A stretch of 64,000 nt of DNA from contig NC_061864.1 of assembly GCF_907164915.1 (NCBI RefSeq), positions 6,283,389 through 6,347,388 of the forward strand. The letters are read 5' to 3'. The DNA is from Impatiens glandulifera. Taxonomy: Eukaryota; Streptophyta; Magnoliopsida; Ericales; Balsaminaceae. The position numbers and the translations under genes were made by a program. Shown piece by piece: positions 10,557 through 22,624 of the stretch (position 1 is its first letter; each line of letters opens with the position of its first letter). The notes below the pieces were generated by a model. That model saw only the letters and a program-made list of their open reading frames with translations. It was not told the DNA's origin and searched no databases.

Positions 10557-11936
10557 CTAAGCCAACTTTGGCTGTGTGTCACTTGAAGCAATGTCCTCAT
10601 TTGCATTTTTTGAACTCGCAATGACATCCTCCAAAGTGCCTGTGTTAATAGCCTGCATCGTCTTGTAGAATTCCTCAGGAAGAGGGCCTGGTCGGTGCAG
10701 AGGAACATGTTTCGGAACAGGAGCATCATTCTCGATAACTTCACATTCGTAATCATCATCCACACCCCATGGGTTCCACTCTGCAATATTCATAATCATA
10801 GAATTTATCTTTGGATCTAGCATGCAGTTTGAAAGCAAAAGAAGAATTTAACTTGCCCACTCTTTTACCAGATGGACCTAACATAACTTCATTTCTCCAA
10901 AGCATAAGAGTTAATCACCAATTTTGATGAATTGTTCAAAACATGTAACATTCATTTATGCTTACCAATTTTGATAGAAAGAACCCACTTTATGAGGGCA
11001 AACTGATCTTTACATTGCATAGTTGACAATTGTTTCATATGAGATATAAACACATATCACATCCAGCATGCATACATTCATTCACTCCGCATCTTGTCTT
11101 GAACCTTGAACCCAAAATCTCTATATCTCCAGAGCCTATCACAACAATTTTGATCCTATACACCTACTATAGGCCTTCATGACCAGTAATTCCATCAAGA
11201 GGAAAAGGAAGCTGGAGCATTTTTTTTCAGATTACATTTGATATTTCTATATTAACAGTGCTCTAATTTCTCCCTTTTCCATAGTCAATCCTTGAAGGAA
11301 GAACTGACATTAAAGTGTTTTGGCATACCATTTAGCTCACAGCTTCAAGAATATGTAGAAATTTCAGGAATAGATGAAAAAGATGACATTTTTGAACCAC
11401 TGATAACATTTCAAGTAACTCATAATTCATAATAGTAGGTTTGGCAATCACATAAAACAAAGTGGTTCTATCAACAAAAACTACAGACCATGTTATATAA
11501 AATCTGTAGTGACACAAATTGCAAGTGGAAAATGATGCAATCAAACTTCTTCTAAGTCAAAATCACTAATCATTCATGTCAATAATTTCCAATTGTATAA
11601 TATAGTAGAAAAAATGCGCATACCGATCATCTTGTCGATGAGTGTAAGCTCGTCTTGAGCTTCCTCGATGAGCTCTTCTACCTGACCGCAGCCGATGCGC
11701 TTCTCGATGACCTCCCAGTCGTGTTCCTCCTGACATACCTTTAGGCGATGTTTTGTGAAGCTCTCGACGGCTTTCCTGTAGCCTTCGTCTTCAGGGACAC
11801 CCTGGATCTCCTTTAGGGTTTTCGTATAAAGACCAATCAAAACATTTCTAGCATTGGGTTCCACTTCTAAACCCACGATCCCAGTTGTTTCCTTCAACCT
11901 TGCCATCAAGGGCATCCCAATCCGCCGGAGAAACAT
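10557..11936 (-). CDS. NADH dehydrogenase 1 alpha subcomplex subunit 5 (complex I B13 subunit)
   Basis: Two exons, 11936-11624 and 10780-10557, are separated by an 843-base intron and give 178 residues. The protein starts MFLRRIGMPLMARLKETTGI and contains the LYR/ETC-type NDUA5 core: NARNVLIGLYTKTLKEIQ, EDEGYRKAVESFTKHRL and GCGQVEELIEEAQDEL. Exon 2 continues EWNPWGVDDDYECEVIENDAP and PGPLPEEFYKT, strongly conserved in plants. NDUFA5/B13 is an accessory subunit of the matrix arm of mitochondrial complex I. Length and intron position fit the plant gene (Arabidopsis protein about 169 residues). The C-terminal 40 residues vary, as expected. Confidence 0.95.
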
Positions 11937-12146
11937 CTTCTCACTTTCTCTCTCCCAAAATCGATCCTCAAATCACTTGTCGAGATTGGAGAAGTTCAAA
12001 GCATCTCGATTTGTTGACACTGTAGATTTATCAAAATGGGCCTTTTTATTCCTATTGAAGTCCATTAACCTTTCTCTTATACCAAGCCCAAATCCATCAT
12101 CCAGAGAATTAGTCTAAATTAATTTAATGTTTATTAATTAGTATTA
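11937..12146. other. NDUA5 5' region
   Basis: Promoter and leader of the minus-strand NDUA5 gene. An open frame on the other strand (11854-12117) overlaps the NDUA5 start and is not supported as a gene. Confidence 0.4.
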
Positions 12147-12226
12147 ATAATGATGGCTGAGCGGTCTAAGGTGCCAGATTTAGGCTCAGGTCCGAAATGA
12201 CGTGGGTTCAAACCCCACAGCTTTTA
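12147..12226 (+). pseudogene. Degenerate tRNA-Leu (anticodon UAG)
   Basis: A D-arm (TGGCTGAGCGGTCTAAGG), an anticodon arm with loop TTTAGGC (anticodon TAG), a short variable arm and a perfect T-arm (GTGGGTTCAAACCCCAC) are all recognisable as a class II plant tRNA-Leu. The acceptor strands ATAATGA and AGCTTTT pair at only about three of seven positions, the anticodon stem has one A-A mismatch, and the variable-arm stem is disrupted. The internal Pol III boxes are largely kept. It reads as a decayed tRNA gene or a tRNA-derived sequence. It is probably not a working tRNA. Confidence 0.7.
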
Positions 12227-12247
12227 AATTTTTATTTATTTTTTATT

Positions 12248-13365
12248 GTAAGTTCATTCTTTTTAATTTGTACTATCTTTTCATAACTTAAATTTTTCTC
12301 AAATTGCTCATAAAATGATATATTTTTCTTTTACCAAAGTTAAAAGTTCATTAGCAACAATTATGGATGAGATTATAAAAATATTCTTGAAAATAATTCA
12401 ATGAATCGGGTACCTAGTTTCACTTCATTTTCATCCCTCCAAGAGAATAAAAATTTGGTTGGATATTTTATTAATCTTATCGGCAAGTTATACATATATC
12501 GAATAATATCACCGTATAATTATATTTTGTATTCATTTAAAAAAAAAAATTTATTATAAGTTAGTGTAAGTTCATTCTTTTTAATTTGTTCATTCAAGTT
12601 CATAATTTGTACTATCTTTTCATAACTTAAATTTTTCTTTATTTAGCTACTCATTTGTGTACACTAATGCCTCCACTATTTTATAAATCAAATTGTTCAT
12701 AAAATGATCTATTTTTCTTTTACCAAAGTTAAAAGTAATTTAATTAGCAGTTAAGGAATGAGATTATAAGAATATTTTTGAAAATAATTCAATGAATCAG
12801 TACATAGTTTCGCTTTATTTTCATCCTCCCAAGAGAATAAAAGTTTGGTAGAATATTTTCTTCATTTTATCCTCAAGTTATAAATAACATATATTGAATA
12901 ATATCACCGTATAATTATATTTTAATTTCATTTAAAAAAAATATTTATTTTTTATTATAAGTTAAGGTAAGTTCATTCTTTTTAATTTGTTCATTTTAAT
13001 TAAATCATTCAAGTTCATAATTTCTACTATCTTTTCATAACTTAAGTTTTTCTTTTTTTAGCTACTCATTTGTGTACACTAATGCTTCCACCATTTTATA
13101 ACTCAAATTGTTCATAAAATTATCTATTTTTCTTTTACCAAAGTTAAAAGTAATTTCATTAGCATCACTTAAGGAATGAGATTATAATTTTTTTTTTGAA
13201 AATAATTTAATGAATCGGTACCTAATTTCACTTTATTTTCGTCCTCCTCCTAAGATAATAAAAGTTTGATTGGATATTTTCTTAATTTTATCGTCAAGTT
13301 ATAAATAACATATATCGAATAATATCACCTTATAATTATATTTTGATTTCATTTAAAAAATTATG
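12248..13365. repeat. Three-copy tandem array, unit ~320-400 bp
   Basis: Copies begin with GTAAGTTCATTCTTTTTAAT at 12248, 12566 and 12967. Each continues through shared blocks: ACTATCTTTTCATAACTTAA, CATAAAATGATCTATTTTTC, ACCAAAGTTAAAAGT and AATATCACCGTATAATTATA. The first copy lacks about 80 bases that the other two share (the 'agctactcatttgtgtacac' part). No coding capacity is seen. Copies differ at many positions, so the duplication is not recent. Confidence 0.85.
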
Positions 13366-13600
13366 TTTTATAATTAAATCAATATTAAATTTATTTATTT
13401 TCTTATAAATTATATATATTTTAATTTATAAATATTATTTATATTGATATATCATTATACCTACCTTCTTTTCAAAGTAATTTTTCCATATTGGTAAAAA
13501 TGGAAGGATAAATTTGAAAATATTTTCCAAAAAAAGGAAATGTATTAGCCAATTGAAAAAGCCCACATGGGTCAAATGACACACCTATGATCTTTCTTCA
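13366..13600. other. Region between the tandem array and the SEC63 leader
   Basis: AT-rich with no feature recognised. It should contain the promoter of the SEC63 gene. Confidence 0.4.
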
Positions 13601-14429
13601 ATAGCATTTACAATTGACCTGTCTAGGTCTCTTTGGATCTGAGACTCGGACAAGAAGAGAGGGAGAGAGAGAGAGAGAGACGCGCAACTATTTCTCTCTG
13701 CTTCCTCGAAGCATTCTCGCCAAGGTACGGACTGAAGAATCCATCTTCGTTATACGTTAGATAGATTATTGCATGCTTACATTGAGAGTTACATGTATCC
13801 ATTTCTTGTATCGCGTTTCCATTTTTCATTCGTTGATAGGTTCAATCAGCTCAGTAAATCTGTTCTTTTGTTAGTGGGTTCTAATTTAGTCATGTCAGTT
13901 AGGTTTACGATCTTGATTTTACGGCTCTTTCATGATGGGTTTTAAGTGGGTTTAATTGGATCCTATAGAATTCTCAATCTTGCAATGTATATGATTTGTG
14001 CGAAACCAGTAGGTCCTTCAGCGGATCCCACTTCAACCCCCGAGATGTTGATCTGACCCACAAATTTTCTATTCTTAAGTTAAGAAGTGAAACTGAACAT
14101 TGAAAATTGTGTGTTGAAACTGAATGAATATGAAATATAGTTCTAAGTACCTATTCAGCTAATTACATGTTTAGTGTTAAATGAAGATAAAATTCATCCC
14201 TTATTTTCAGCTATGCTAAAACTTAAGAGATTACTTTAGTTTTATTATCAGCGAAGCTTAATAATAGAAATACAGATTAAATGTTATGTAGATTACTATT
14301 GCTATTCAATTGAATATGATTCTCCATTTTGTTTGATATTGACAATGAAATTCAAATTGCTCAGCAGCTGTGTGTTCTTTTTGTAGGTACAAATACTAGT
14401 ATACAAAGTTCATTTACAGAAGGGATCCA

Positions 14430-17400
14430 ATGGCTGCAACTGAAGAAAATAGCTCCTTATTTCCAATCTTTATCCTGACAATAATGGCCATACCATTAGT
14501 GCCTTACACATTTGTGAAACTATCCCGTGCTGCATCGAAGAAAACAAAAAGTATCCACTGCCATTGTTCTGCATGTTCTAAATCAGGAAAATACAAGAAA
14601 TCAATATTTAGTAGGGTAAGTGGTGAATCTTATTTCTCATAGAGATAAGATACTGATGAGAGATGTCAAAGCACTGTTTCACAATTCTTTCTTTTGACAG
14701 ATCTCAAACTTTTCAACATGGAGTAACTTGACAGTAATACTGCTCTGGGTTGCTATGGGAGTCCTAGTTTATTACATTAAGCATATAAGTGGTGACCAGG
14801 TTCAAGTGTTTGAGCCCTTTACTATTCTAGGTTTAGAGCCTGGAGCTACTGATTCAGAAATAAAGAAGGCGTATAGGAAGCTTTCCATTCAGTACCATCC
14901 CGACAAAAATCCTGATCCAGGTTTAACATCTTATTTTTCTTCAGTTTAGTTTTCAATGAACAGCATATATGAAATAACTAATCATTTTTATTGCGGAAAA
15001 TGCTTGTCAATCTTGCAGAGGCTCATAATTATTTCGTCGAATACATATCCAAGGCTTATCAGGCACTCACAGACCAAGTCTCCCGTGAAAATTATGAGAA
15101 ATATGGTCATCCAGACGGTAGACAGGTACCCTAAATTTGTCACCTTTTTCTTAGGCTAGTGCTTATTCTTTTGAACTTGGTGTGAATTTTGTATGATTCT
15201 AAAACAGGGATTCCAAATGGGGATTGCCCTTCCTACTTTTTTGCTGAATATTGATGGGGCTTCTGGTGGAATTTTGTTAATTTGGATTGTTGGAGTTTGT
15301 ATTTTGCTGCCACTGATAATAGCAGTTGTATACCTCTCAAGATCATCCAAATATACAGGAAACTATGTCATGCACCAAACTCTATCGGCATATTATTACT
15401 TCATGAAGCCTTCTCTGGCACCAAGGTACTTTTTCCATCTGATATATTAGATATATATCTTATCTCTCTATCATACTCTGCCTTTAAGAGAACATTGAAA
15501 AATGAAATAAGAAGTGAATATAAATAGCTTGCTTTGTTGGACCTCAAGTGTCAAAATTAATTTTAACTGCATGCTAAAATGACTGTATCAGCAAGAAGAG
15601 ATACTCAGATAATAATTAGCTTGATAAGTTAAAGTGGTGAATGATAAACAAATGCCTTTCTTACAGGAGCATCTGTAAATGATAGTTAATTGTCTGATTA
15701 AATAGACAAAATGAAATACTTTGTATGTTTTCTGATTCTTGTGAACGATGCCAGCAAAGTTATGGACGTTTTCATCAAAGCTGCTGAGTACATGGAAATT
15801 CCTGTCAGAAGACCTGATGGTGAACCCTTGCAGAAATTGTTTGTGCTAGTGAGAAGTGAATTAAATCTGGACATGAAGAACATTAAACAAGAACAGGCAA
15901 AGTTCTGGAAGCAACATCCAGCACTAGTTAAGGTATCGTATCAACGGACCTAGTACATTTAAAGTGGATAATATGAGAATCTGGTCCTTTGTTCATGTGT
16001 CAAGCTCATCTCTTCTTTTGCCTTGACTCAATGTATTTTTTTTATCTCTTTCTTAGACTAACCCAAAATTCTGTCTTTATTATTGTTCAGACACAGTTGC
16101 TAATTCAAGCTCAGCTAACTCGAGAAACAGAACCTTTAACACCTGAATTGCACCGTGATTTTAGACGCGTGCTAGAACTTGCACCTCGTCTTCTTGAAGA
16201 GTTGATGAAGGTAAAAACTTATTTTCCCACTTTTGTTTATTAGTTCACAAGCCTCTCAAGTATAGTACTGGTACATGATGGTAGTCCAGCATAGGTGTAG
16301 TTGATTGTTGAATGATCAATTTGGTGCAAAGATAGTCAGACTTGGACCATTGAACTGATACATCTTATATTAAATTAGAGTAAGATGCAATGCTGGTTGT
16401 GGATTCCAATACATGCCTTTTATTTCAGGGTTGAACTGTCTTTCAACATAAGGATTTCCCCTTATTTTATCCCACCGTTTTGTTCTTATGCTGCAGATTC
16501 ATGCCACTTTTTTTCTCAAGGTTCTTCATATAATTTGTTATATTTTTGTATGCAGATGGCAACTATACCTCGTACTACCCAGGGGCATGGTTGGCTGAGG
16601 CCTGCAATTGGTGTTTTGGAGCTTTCTCAATGCATTATTCAGGTTTTGGGTTAAAACTGAACTCTAGACAATAGTATTCTTTACTAAAAGAGAAATTATG
16701 TGGTTCATACATTCTGTCTTCACCTTGCAACCACGAACCACCTACTCGCTAGGAAGCACAATAATCAATGAATGGATTCCCTCTCATATAGTAATAGAGT
16801 TCTGTTATTTTCTTATCTCATTGGTATATTGTAACGAAATAGTACTAGGGATATATTAGTAAATAGAAAAATAGTAGAGTATGTAATATATGCAGATAAT
16901 TAACCCGTTTGGAAACACTTTTATTATTTATGTATTTGGATCCAGATAGGTTTGAAAACTAAACTAAGTGTTGTTGGACACAGATTAAGGCATTATGAAT
17001 CTTGTTTCTCTCATCTAAAGGCTTAGATCTTATCTAAATCCTAGATCTTGATGATGGAATTTAATATATACAGGCTGTTCCTCTGAATGCAAGAAAGACA
17101 GCCGGAGCATCCCCAGAAGGCAATGCAGCCTTTCTGCAGCTACCACATTTTGATGAGGCTGTATTGAAAAAGCTAGCTAGGAAGGCAAGTAAAATGCAAT
17201 CATCATATGTGTTATGTTGTTTTGAATTGAGGTGAGGGTATTTATTGTTAACTTAACATCTGGTTTTCGTTTGGACAGAAATTAAGGACATTTCAGGAGC
17301 TTCTGGACATGTCTCCTGAGGAACGGGCGGAGTTACTATCTCAGGTAGCTGGTTTCTCAAATGCGGAAGTGCAAGACATTGAAATTGTTCTGGAAATGAT

Positions 17401-18118
17401 GCCTTGTTTAACACTGGACGTGACTTGTGAGACCGAAGGGGAGGAGGGCATACAGGAGGGGGACATTGTGACAGTCCATGCTTGGGTGATGCTGAAACGT
17501 CTCAACGGTTTGATAGGAGCCCTTCCTCACGCTCCTCATTATCCATTCCACAAGGAAGAAAACTTCTGGTTTCTGCTGGCAGACCCTAATTCTAACAATG
17601 TATGGTTCTCCCATAAGGTTAGTTTCATGGACGAAACTACTGCTATCTCAGCTGCCTCGAAAGCAATAGAGGATAAGATGGAAGGTTCTGGGGCAAGCGT
17701 GAAGGAGACGAGTTTGGCCGTGAGAGAGGCAGTGGAGAAGGTGAAAAGTGGGGCAAGGCTAGTGATGGGTAAATTCCAGGCACCGGCTGAGGGGAACTAC
17801 AATTTGAGTCATTACTTGCTATGCGACTCTTGGATCGGTTGCGACAAGAAGGGTAGCTTGAAGTTGAAAGTTTCGAAGAGGACTCGTGCAGGGACTAGGG
17901 GCGGCGGCGGTCATGTGGGTGAGGAAGGGGCGGGTTTGGAAGATGACGAGGAAGAGGAAATCGAGGAAGAGGAGTATGATGAGGATTATGAGAGTGAGTA
18001 TAGTGAGGATGAGGAAGATAACAAGCAGCAGTTGCTGGAAAAGAAAAAGAAGAAGAATAAGGGCAAAGCTAGCCCTTCTAGCTCGGAAGAAGAAGGTTCA
18101 GGCTCGGAAGAAGAGTGA
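14430..18118 (+). CDS. SEC63: SEC63 homologue / ER J-domain protein ERdj2
   Basis: Nine coding exons (14430-14615, 14701-14920, 15019-15125, 15208-15425, 15755-15932, 16091-16210, 16556-16642, 17074-17184, 17279-18118) give 688 residues, close to Arabidopsis ERdj2A. A non-coding first exon about 13620-13722 is likely, since a good donor follows at 13724 and an acceptor lies just before 14387. The protein has a first membrane segment at about residues 10-28 and a second at about 70-88. A lumenal J domain with the HPD triad (YHPDKNP) follows, then a third membrane segment ([19 protein letters not shown]). The cytosolic Sec63 Brl region comes next, then a long acidic tail broken by a KKKKK run. 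SEC63 works with the Sec61 translocon, using J-domain recruitment of BiP for ER import. The intron after 17184 needs a GC donor (AAG|GCAAGT) to keep frame. Confidence 0.95.
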
Positions 18119-18663
18119 GATAGGGACCCATTAGGGTTAATTGATGTTAAACATTGTGGGTTTCAATTGGTTACAACATCTACTATAAACTAGCTATATA
18201 CCCATCATCATCATCATCCTCATCTGAATTTTTTGATTTTTCTTTGCATATTTCAGAACTTAGAACAGAACAAGGGGAATGAATGAATGCTTGTTTCCTT
18301 TCTATCACTTATCATCATCCATTCCCTGATACATATATGAATAAATCGAAACCATTTTCTCATTGAAATTATTACTTGGTTTAATTAATTGCTGTTCCAA
18401 ATTATTCTTTGTTTCTTATATCATGCATTTAAAATAATCTATAAAAATTAATTATATTTTACCCATATGATAAAAAGACAAATAAAATATCTATTTTCTT
18501 GGAAAACAGAACATGATATCCTTGGATGAAAAGAATATACGACGAATAAGAGAGAGAGTGGAGTGGGCGACCTCATTTGGGATAACGGAGACCACTCAAC
18601 TTAACAGTCTTCAAGCTTTTTAAGCAATCCGGGCGATCTCCAACCCCCACTGCAAACGACGGA
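18119..18663. other. SEC63 3' trailer and promoter of the next gene
   Basis: Tandem-oriented genes. The first half holds the SEC63 trailer, with an ATC-rich stretch near 18206. The second half holds the promoter and leader of the At3g49140-like gene. No further gene is seen. Confidence 0.4.
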
Positions 18664-21332
18664 ATGCTAATGCTTGAAGCGGTCTCCACCGTCCGATTTT
18701 CAATCGGCGGCTTCGACCTGACATCCTCCTCCCGTCGTCTTTCTTGCTCCGCCAACTTCGTGCCTCAGTAATTATCTTCCTCCTTCATCTGTACTACTTC
18801 CGGGCGAATGAATTTTCCTGGGTTTAGAAAGTCAGGAGAGATTAAGGGTGGGTGGGTGCTAAAATGATTGTCAATTGATTTTTACTATAAAATTTTGCTA
18901 CTTTTGCAGCAACAAATTTCAAAGATTGGCTTATTTCTCCACTACGAGGAGGAAGAACACTTCTGTTAAGTACAGAATTAGGGCATCGGCTGATGAACAG
19001 TCTAGTCCTATAAGACAAAAGCCCTCACGGTATCACCCGTTTGAGGAGATAGATGAACCAGAGCTGGTAGTTGTGGATGGAGAAGCCAGACTTACACCAG
19101 CTGAAACTGCAAGGACTATCATTGAGGTAGCAAGAATTGGCTAATAAACTTTCAAATTTGCACATTTTTCTACATTGATGCTAGCTCAGTGCTCAACTAA
19201 ATTTTTTTGGCTCTTTGGATTATTTTCAGGTGAATAGCAAAGCAACATTAATGTTTTCAGGTCTTGTTCATGATGAAATACATGAGAACATTTTCTGGCC
19301 AGATTTACCTTACATGACTGATGAACATGGAAGTGAGTTATGGGTTCCTATAGAGAAATTATAACTTGTAATGTGTAGCTTCTTTTGTGTTAATGAACTG
19401 TTTACTTTGATCTGTGGCTTGTAGATATTTATTTTCAAGTGAAAAATGATGAAGACATTCTGCAGAATCTAGCTTCGGAAGATAATCTTGTGGTACGTAC
19501 TGAGTACTGATTGTTTGTTGTCATGCTCTTCAATCAGTCCCTCAATCCTAAAATGATTTATTCCTAAGTTTGTCTCAAGGAGGATCTAACTATACTTGCT
19601 TAGCTTTGGATATAATGCAGCAAGTGATAATAGGTCTGGATACAGCAGAGTTGCTCAGTGATTTGGAGTTATCTGAAGCCGAAATTGATATCAGTATTCA
19701 GGACTCTGATGAAGATGACGAGGATGATGATGATGAAGAAGATGGTGATGATGATGATGATGAAGAGACTGATGATGATGATGATGATGATGATGAAAGT
19801 TATAATAAAGTTGTTACCGACATATTTGAATATCTTTGACCTCTAGAACATGGAAGTTGTTCTCAATTGTTTTTTCCTACTTTCAATTAATTATTTGCAG
19901 GACTGGGTTTCTGTTCTTGAAGATGAAGATGAGGATTCTGATGAATCAGTTGGGGATTGGGCAAAATTGGAGACAATGCGTTCTTCTCACCCTATGAATT
20001 TTGCGAAGAAACTAGCGCAGGTAAATATCATATGTTCTAAATATGTGAAGGAAAGAGTAAGTGTGGGTTTGATAAAACTGAACATTAAGTGTTAATATCG
20101 AATACTGAATTTTAAGTGCTGAAATATATTTGATGTGAACCTGATGCTGGGAATGTCATTAAAGACTATTTTACGTACTTTGATTAATTTATTGTGTCTG
20201 TACGCTCTAACTATATTAACTCAATGAATTATGCCAAATATTTATGTTTTACCCAAGTTGTTTCTTCTCTTTTTTTCAGTTTCTCTGGCTATTATCATAT
20301 TCTAGAAAGGAGTGAGATCAACTCGATCTGATTTAAATTTGTTGCTATTGATTCATCAGGTTGTATCTGATGATTCTATAGATTATATGGATCAGCCTCC
20401 TGATGGCCTTTCCATTCAAGGCCTTCTTAGACCTGCTTTTATTGAAGAGCACTCCATCATCCATAAACATCTTAATGGGCATAATAATAGTAAATCTGGC
20501 AATAAATCTGACAATTTGACGAAGAACGACGTGGAAGGAAATGTTAAAGACCATGATGATATCATCAATGGCCACAAACATGAATCAGGGTCGTCCCAAG
20601 ATAATAACTTGATGTGGGCAGAGGAATTGGACAAGGATGAACCTGTTGGAAATGGAACTACATTTTACAAGCTAGAAATGATTAAGATTCAATTGATATC
20701 TGCACATGGAAATCAGGTATATATATTATTATTCTAAGGGTCTCGTGTGAAAGCTTAAAATAGATCTTATGTTATTGATATGGTTTGCGTAGATTCTTGT
20801 TGAAGTGACAGACTTTAGGAAAGCTCAACCAGATGCTATTGCACATTCATCTGCAAATATACTATCTCGTCTTAAAGCTGGTGGAGAAAAAACGACACAA
20901 GCCCTGAAAGCACTTTGCTGGAGATGTAAGGGCATCCAAGCCGAGGTATAATAACTGAACACTGCTTTTGAATCTTCAAAAACCAATTAAAAATAAACAT
21001 ATTGGATTAATACTTTATTGCAACTAATGAGGTCAGGAGGCAACACTTGTTGGCATAGATACGCTTGGCTTTGAGTTGCGAGTTTGCGCTGGAAGACAAG
21101 TGGAAACATTTAGATTTGCATTCAACTCAAGGGTATTTCCTTATTTTAACTTTTTGCGAGTTTTGTGGGTAAAAAACTTAATATGATTGTAATTGATGTG
21201 TAAACCGGGGGTTGTTACTTACAGGCGTCGTCTGAGTACAGCGCCGAGAGACAACTGAATGATGTTCTATTCCCGAGGACACAACATAACAAGACCCAGA
21301 AAAAGAAAGAAGCTCAGCAAACATCGGAATAA
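18664..21332 (+). CDS. At3g49140-like chloroplast protein (putative FMN-binding split-barrel fold)
   Basis: Ten exons (18664-18767, 18910-19126, 19230-19332, 19425-19492, 19621-19809, 19901-20020, 20360-20716, 20793-20945, 21037-21132, 21225-21332) join in frame to 504 residues. The N-terminus is Ser/Arg-rich and poor in acids, like a chloroplast transit peptide. Then come KPSRYHPFEEIDEPEL, TPAETARTIIEVNSKATLMF and SGLVHDEIHENIFWPDLPYM. A long Asp/Glu block and a C-terminal domain (EVTDFRKAQPDAIAHSSANI, KALCWRCKGIQAEEATLVGI) follow. I recognise the pattern of the Arabidopsis At3g49140 family, sometimes mislabelled as PPR, which has a split-barrel/DUF2470-like fold; its biochemical function is not known to me. 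The acidic block is encoded by a GAT/GAA microsatellite (about 19700-19798). Confidence 0.8.
19700..19798 (+). repeat. GAT/GAA trinucleotide tract in an exon (poly-Asp/Glu)
   Basis: Near-pure GAT, GAA and GAC codons encode about 33 acidic residues in exon 5 of the At3g49140-like gene. The tract is of the kind that varies in length by slippage while keeping the frame. Confidence 0.9.
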
Positions 21333-22624
21333 TCTTAGTTTGTTGTAACATTAACCTAACCTCTGATCCTGAGATCATCGTCTGAGGTGGTGGTTGGTGT
21401 GTTTCATTCATCCTGAATTGAGCCTTCAATTTTATTTTGACAAAGTTATTTCATTTCTTGTATTGACCCAGATTTATTTTTATTCATGTTGTACAGTAAT
21501 TTAATTTCCCATGCCAGTCATTCATTCAATTCTCCAATTGAAGAAGGTGGTTTCTAAATGGTTATTATATTTTAAAAGTGAGTTTATTATAATCTCAAGC
21601 TATCAAAGGGGCTTATTCTATTTTGAAGATTTTGGGGAATTAAAAGAGATTCAGTCATGTCCCGCTTCAAGTTAAAGCGCTTTAAAATGAAATCGATTCA
21701 TAATAAGAATTGCTATCTCTTAACTTATGTGATAGTATTTTTTTATCTTTAAGAATATCTTAAAAATTATCAATATAAAAAAAAAACTCTCTTAATGCCA
21801 TCATCAAGATGAGAGCTGCATGGGCGGCATTTCTTATATAAATATTCCATTTTTTTTTTGTCTTTTCTTATGTATTTATTATCCAAGTGCATAAATATTC
21901 CAAAAATCTTGAAAGCCATGTGTGACTACAACTACGTAAATGTATTTTTCTGATCCCGCTCTTCAAGCATGTAAAGTGACAATTTGATTTATTATTATAT
22001 TTTTAATGAGATTTTTTCTTTTGAAAGAAGGTAACAGAATTTCACAATCTACTCTTACAATGAAGCATTATCATTGACAAACAACAGTCAGCCGACCCTG
22101 ATGTTTGAAGTGAAAAATAAATAAATTTATTTTAATTTTGTCAAGTATATTTTAAGTTAGATTAATTAAATATAATAATTTTGATAAATCTTATGTTAAT
22201 TAATATGTGACTCAGAATTCACAACCTTATTATTATTAGTTCACTTTTTGTGTGTATATGGAAGGGGTGGCCTAGGCGGCGAATAAACAATTTATTTATA
22301 TTTTAAAATTAATTCACATTTATTATTATAAATATGTATAGTTTAAATTTAAATTGCTTCCTATGAATTGATTGGACATTTCATGATGTGGGTGGAATGT
22401 CATGATCCATCATCCATTTTAACTTATATAGAGTGGAGTGAGAGATAAGATCAAAACCATTCTTCTTATTATTATTAATTAATAAACTTCAATAAAATAA
22501 TAATTACCTAGCCTAATTACAACAAGATATTTTTAATTAAAATATTCCAAACAAATGACACACTCTCTCTCTCTCTAGCTAGCTACATTGTAAGAGAGAG
22601 AAAAGGGGAAATGAAAGAAAGGCA
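21333..22624. other. Convergent intergenic region
   Basis: It holds the 3' trailer of the At3g49140-like gene (to about 21500) and the trailer of the HIPP gene, with a CT run near 22562. The middle is AT-rich with no recognisable feature. Confidence 0.4.

Noticed and set aside
12147..12226. Functional tRNA-Leu gene
   Set aside because: The acceptor stem pairs at only about three of seven positions and the variable stem is broken.
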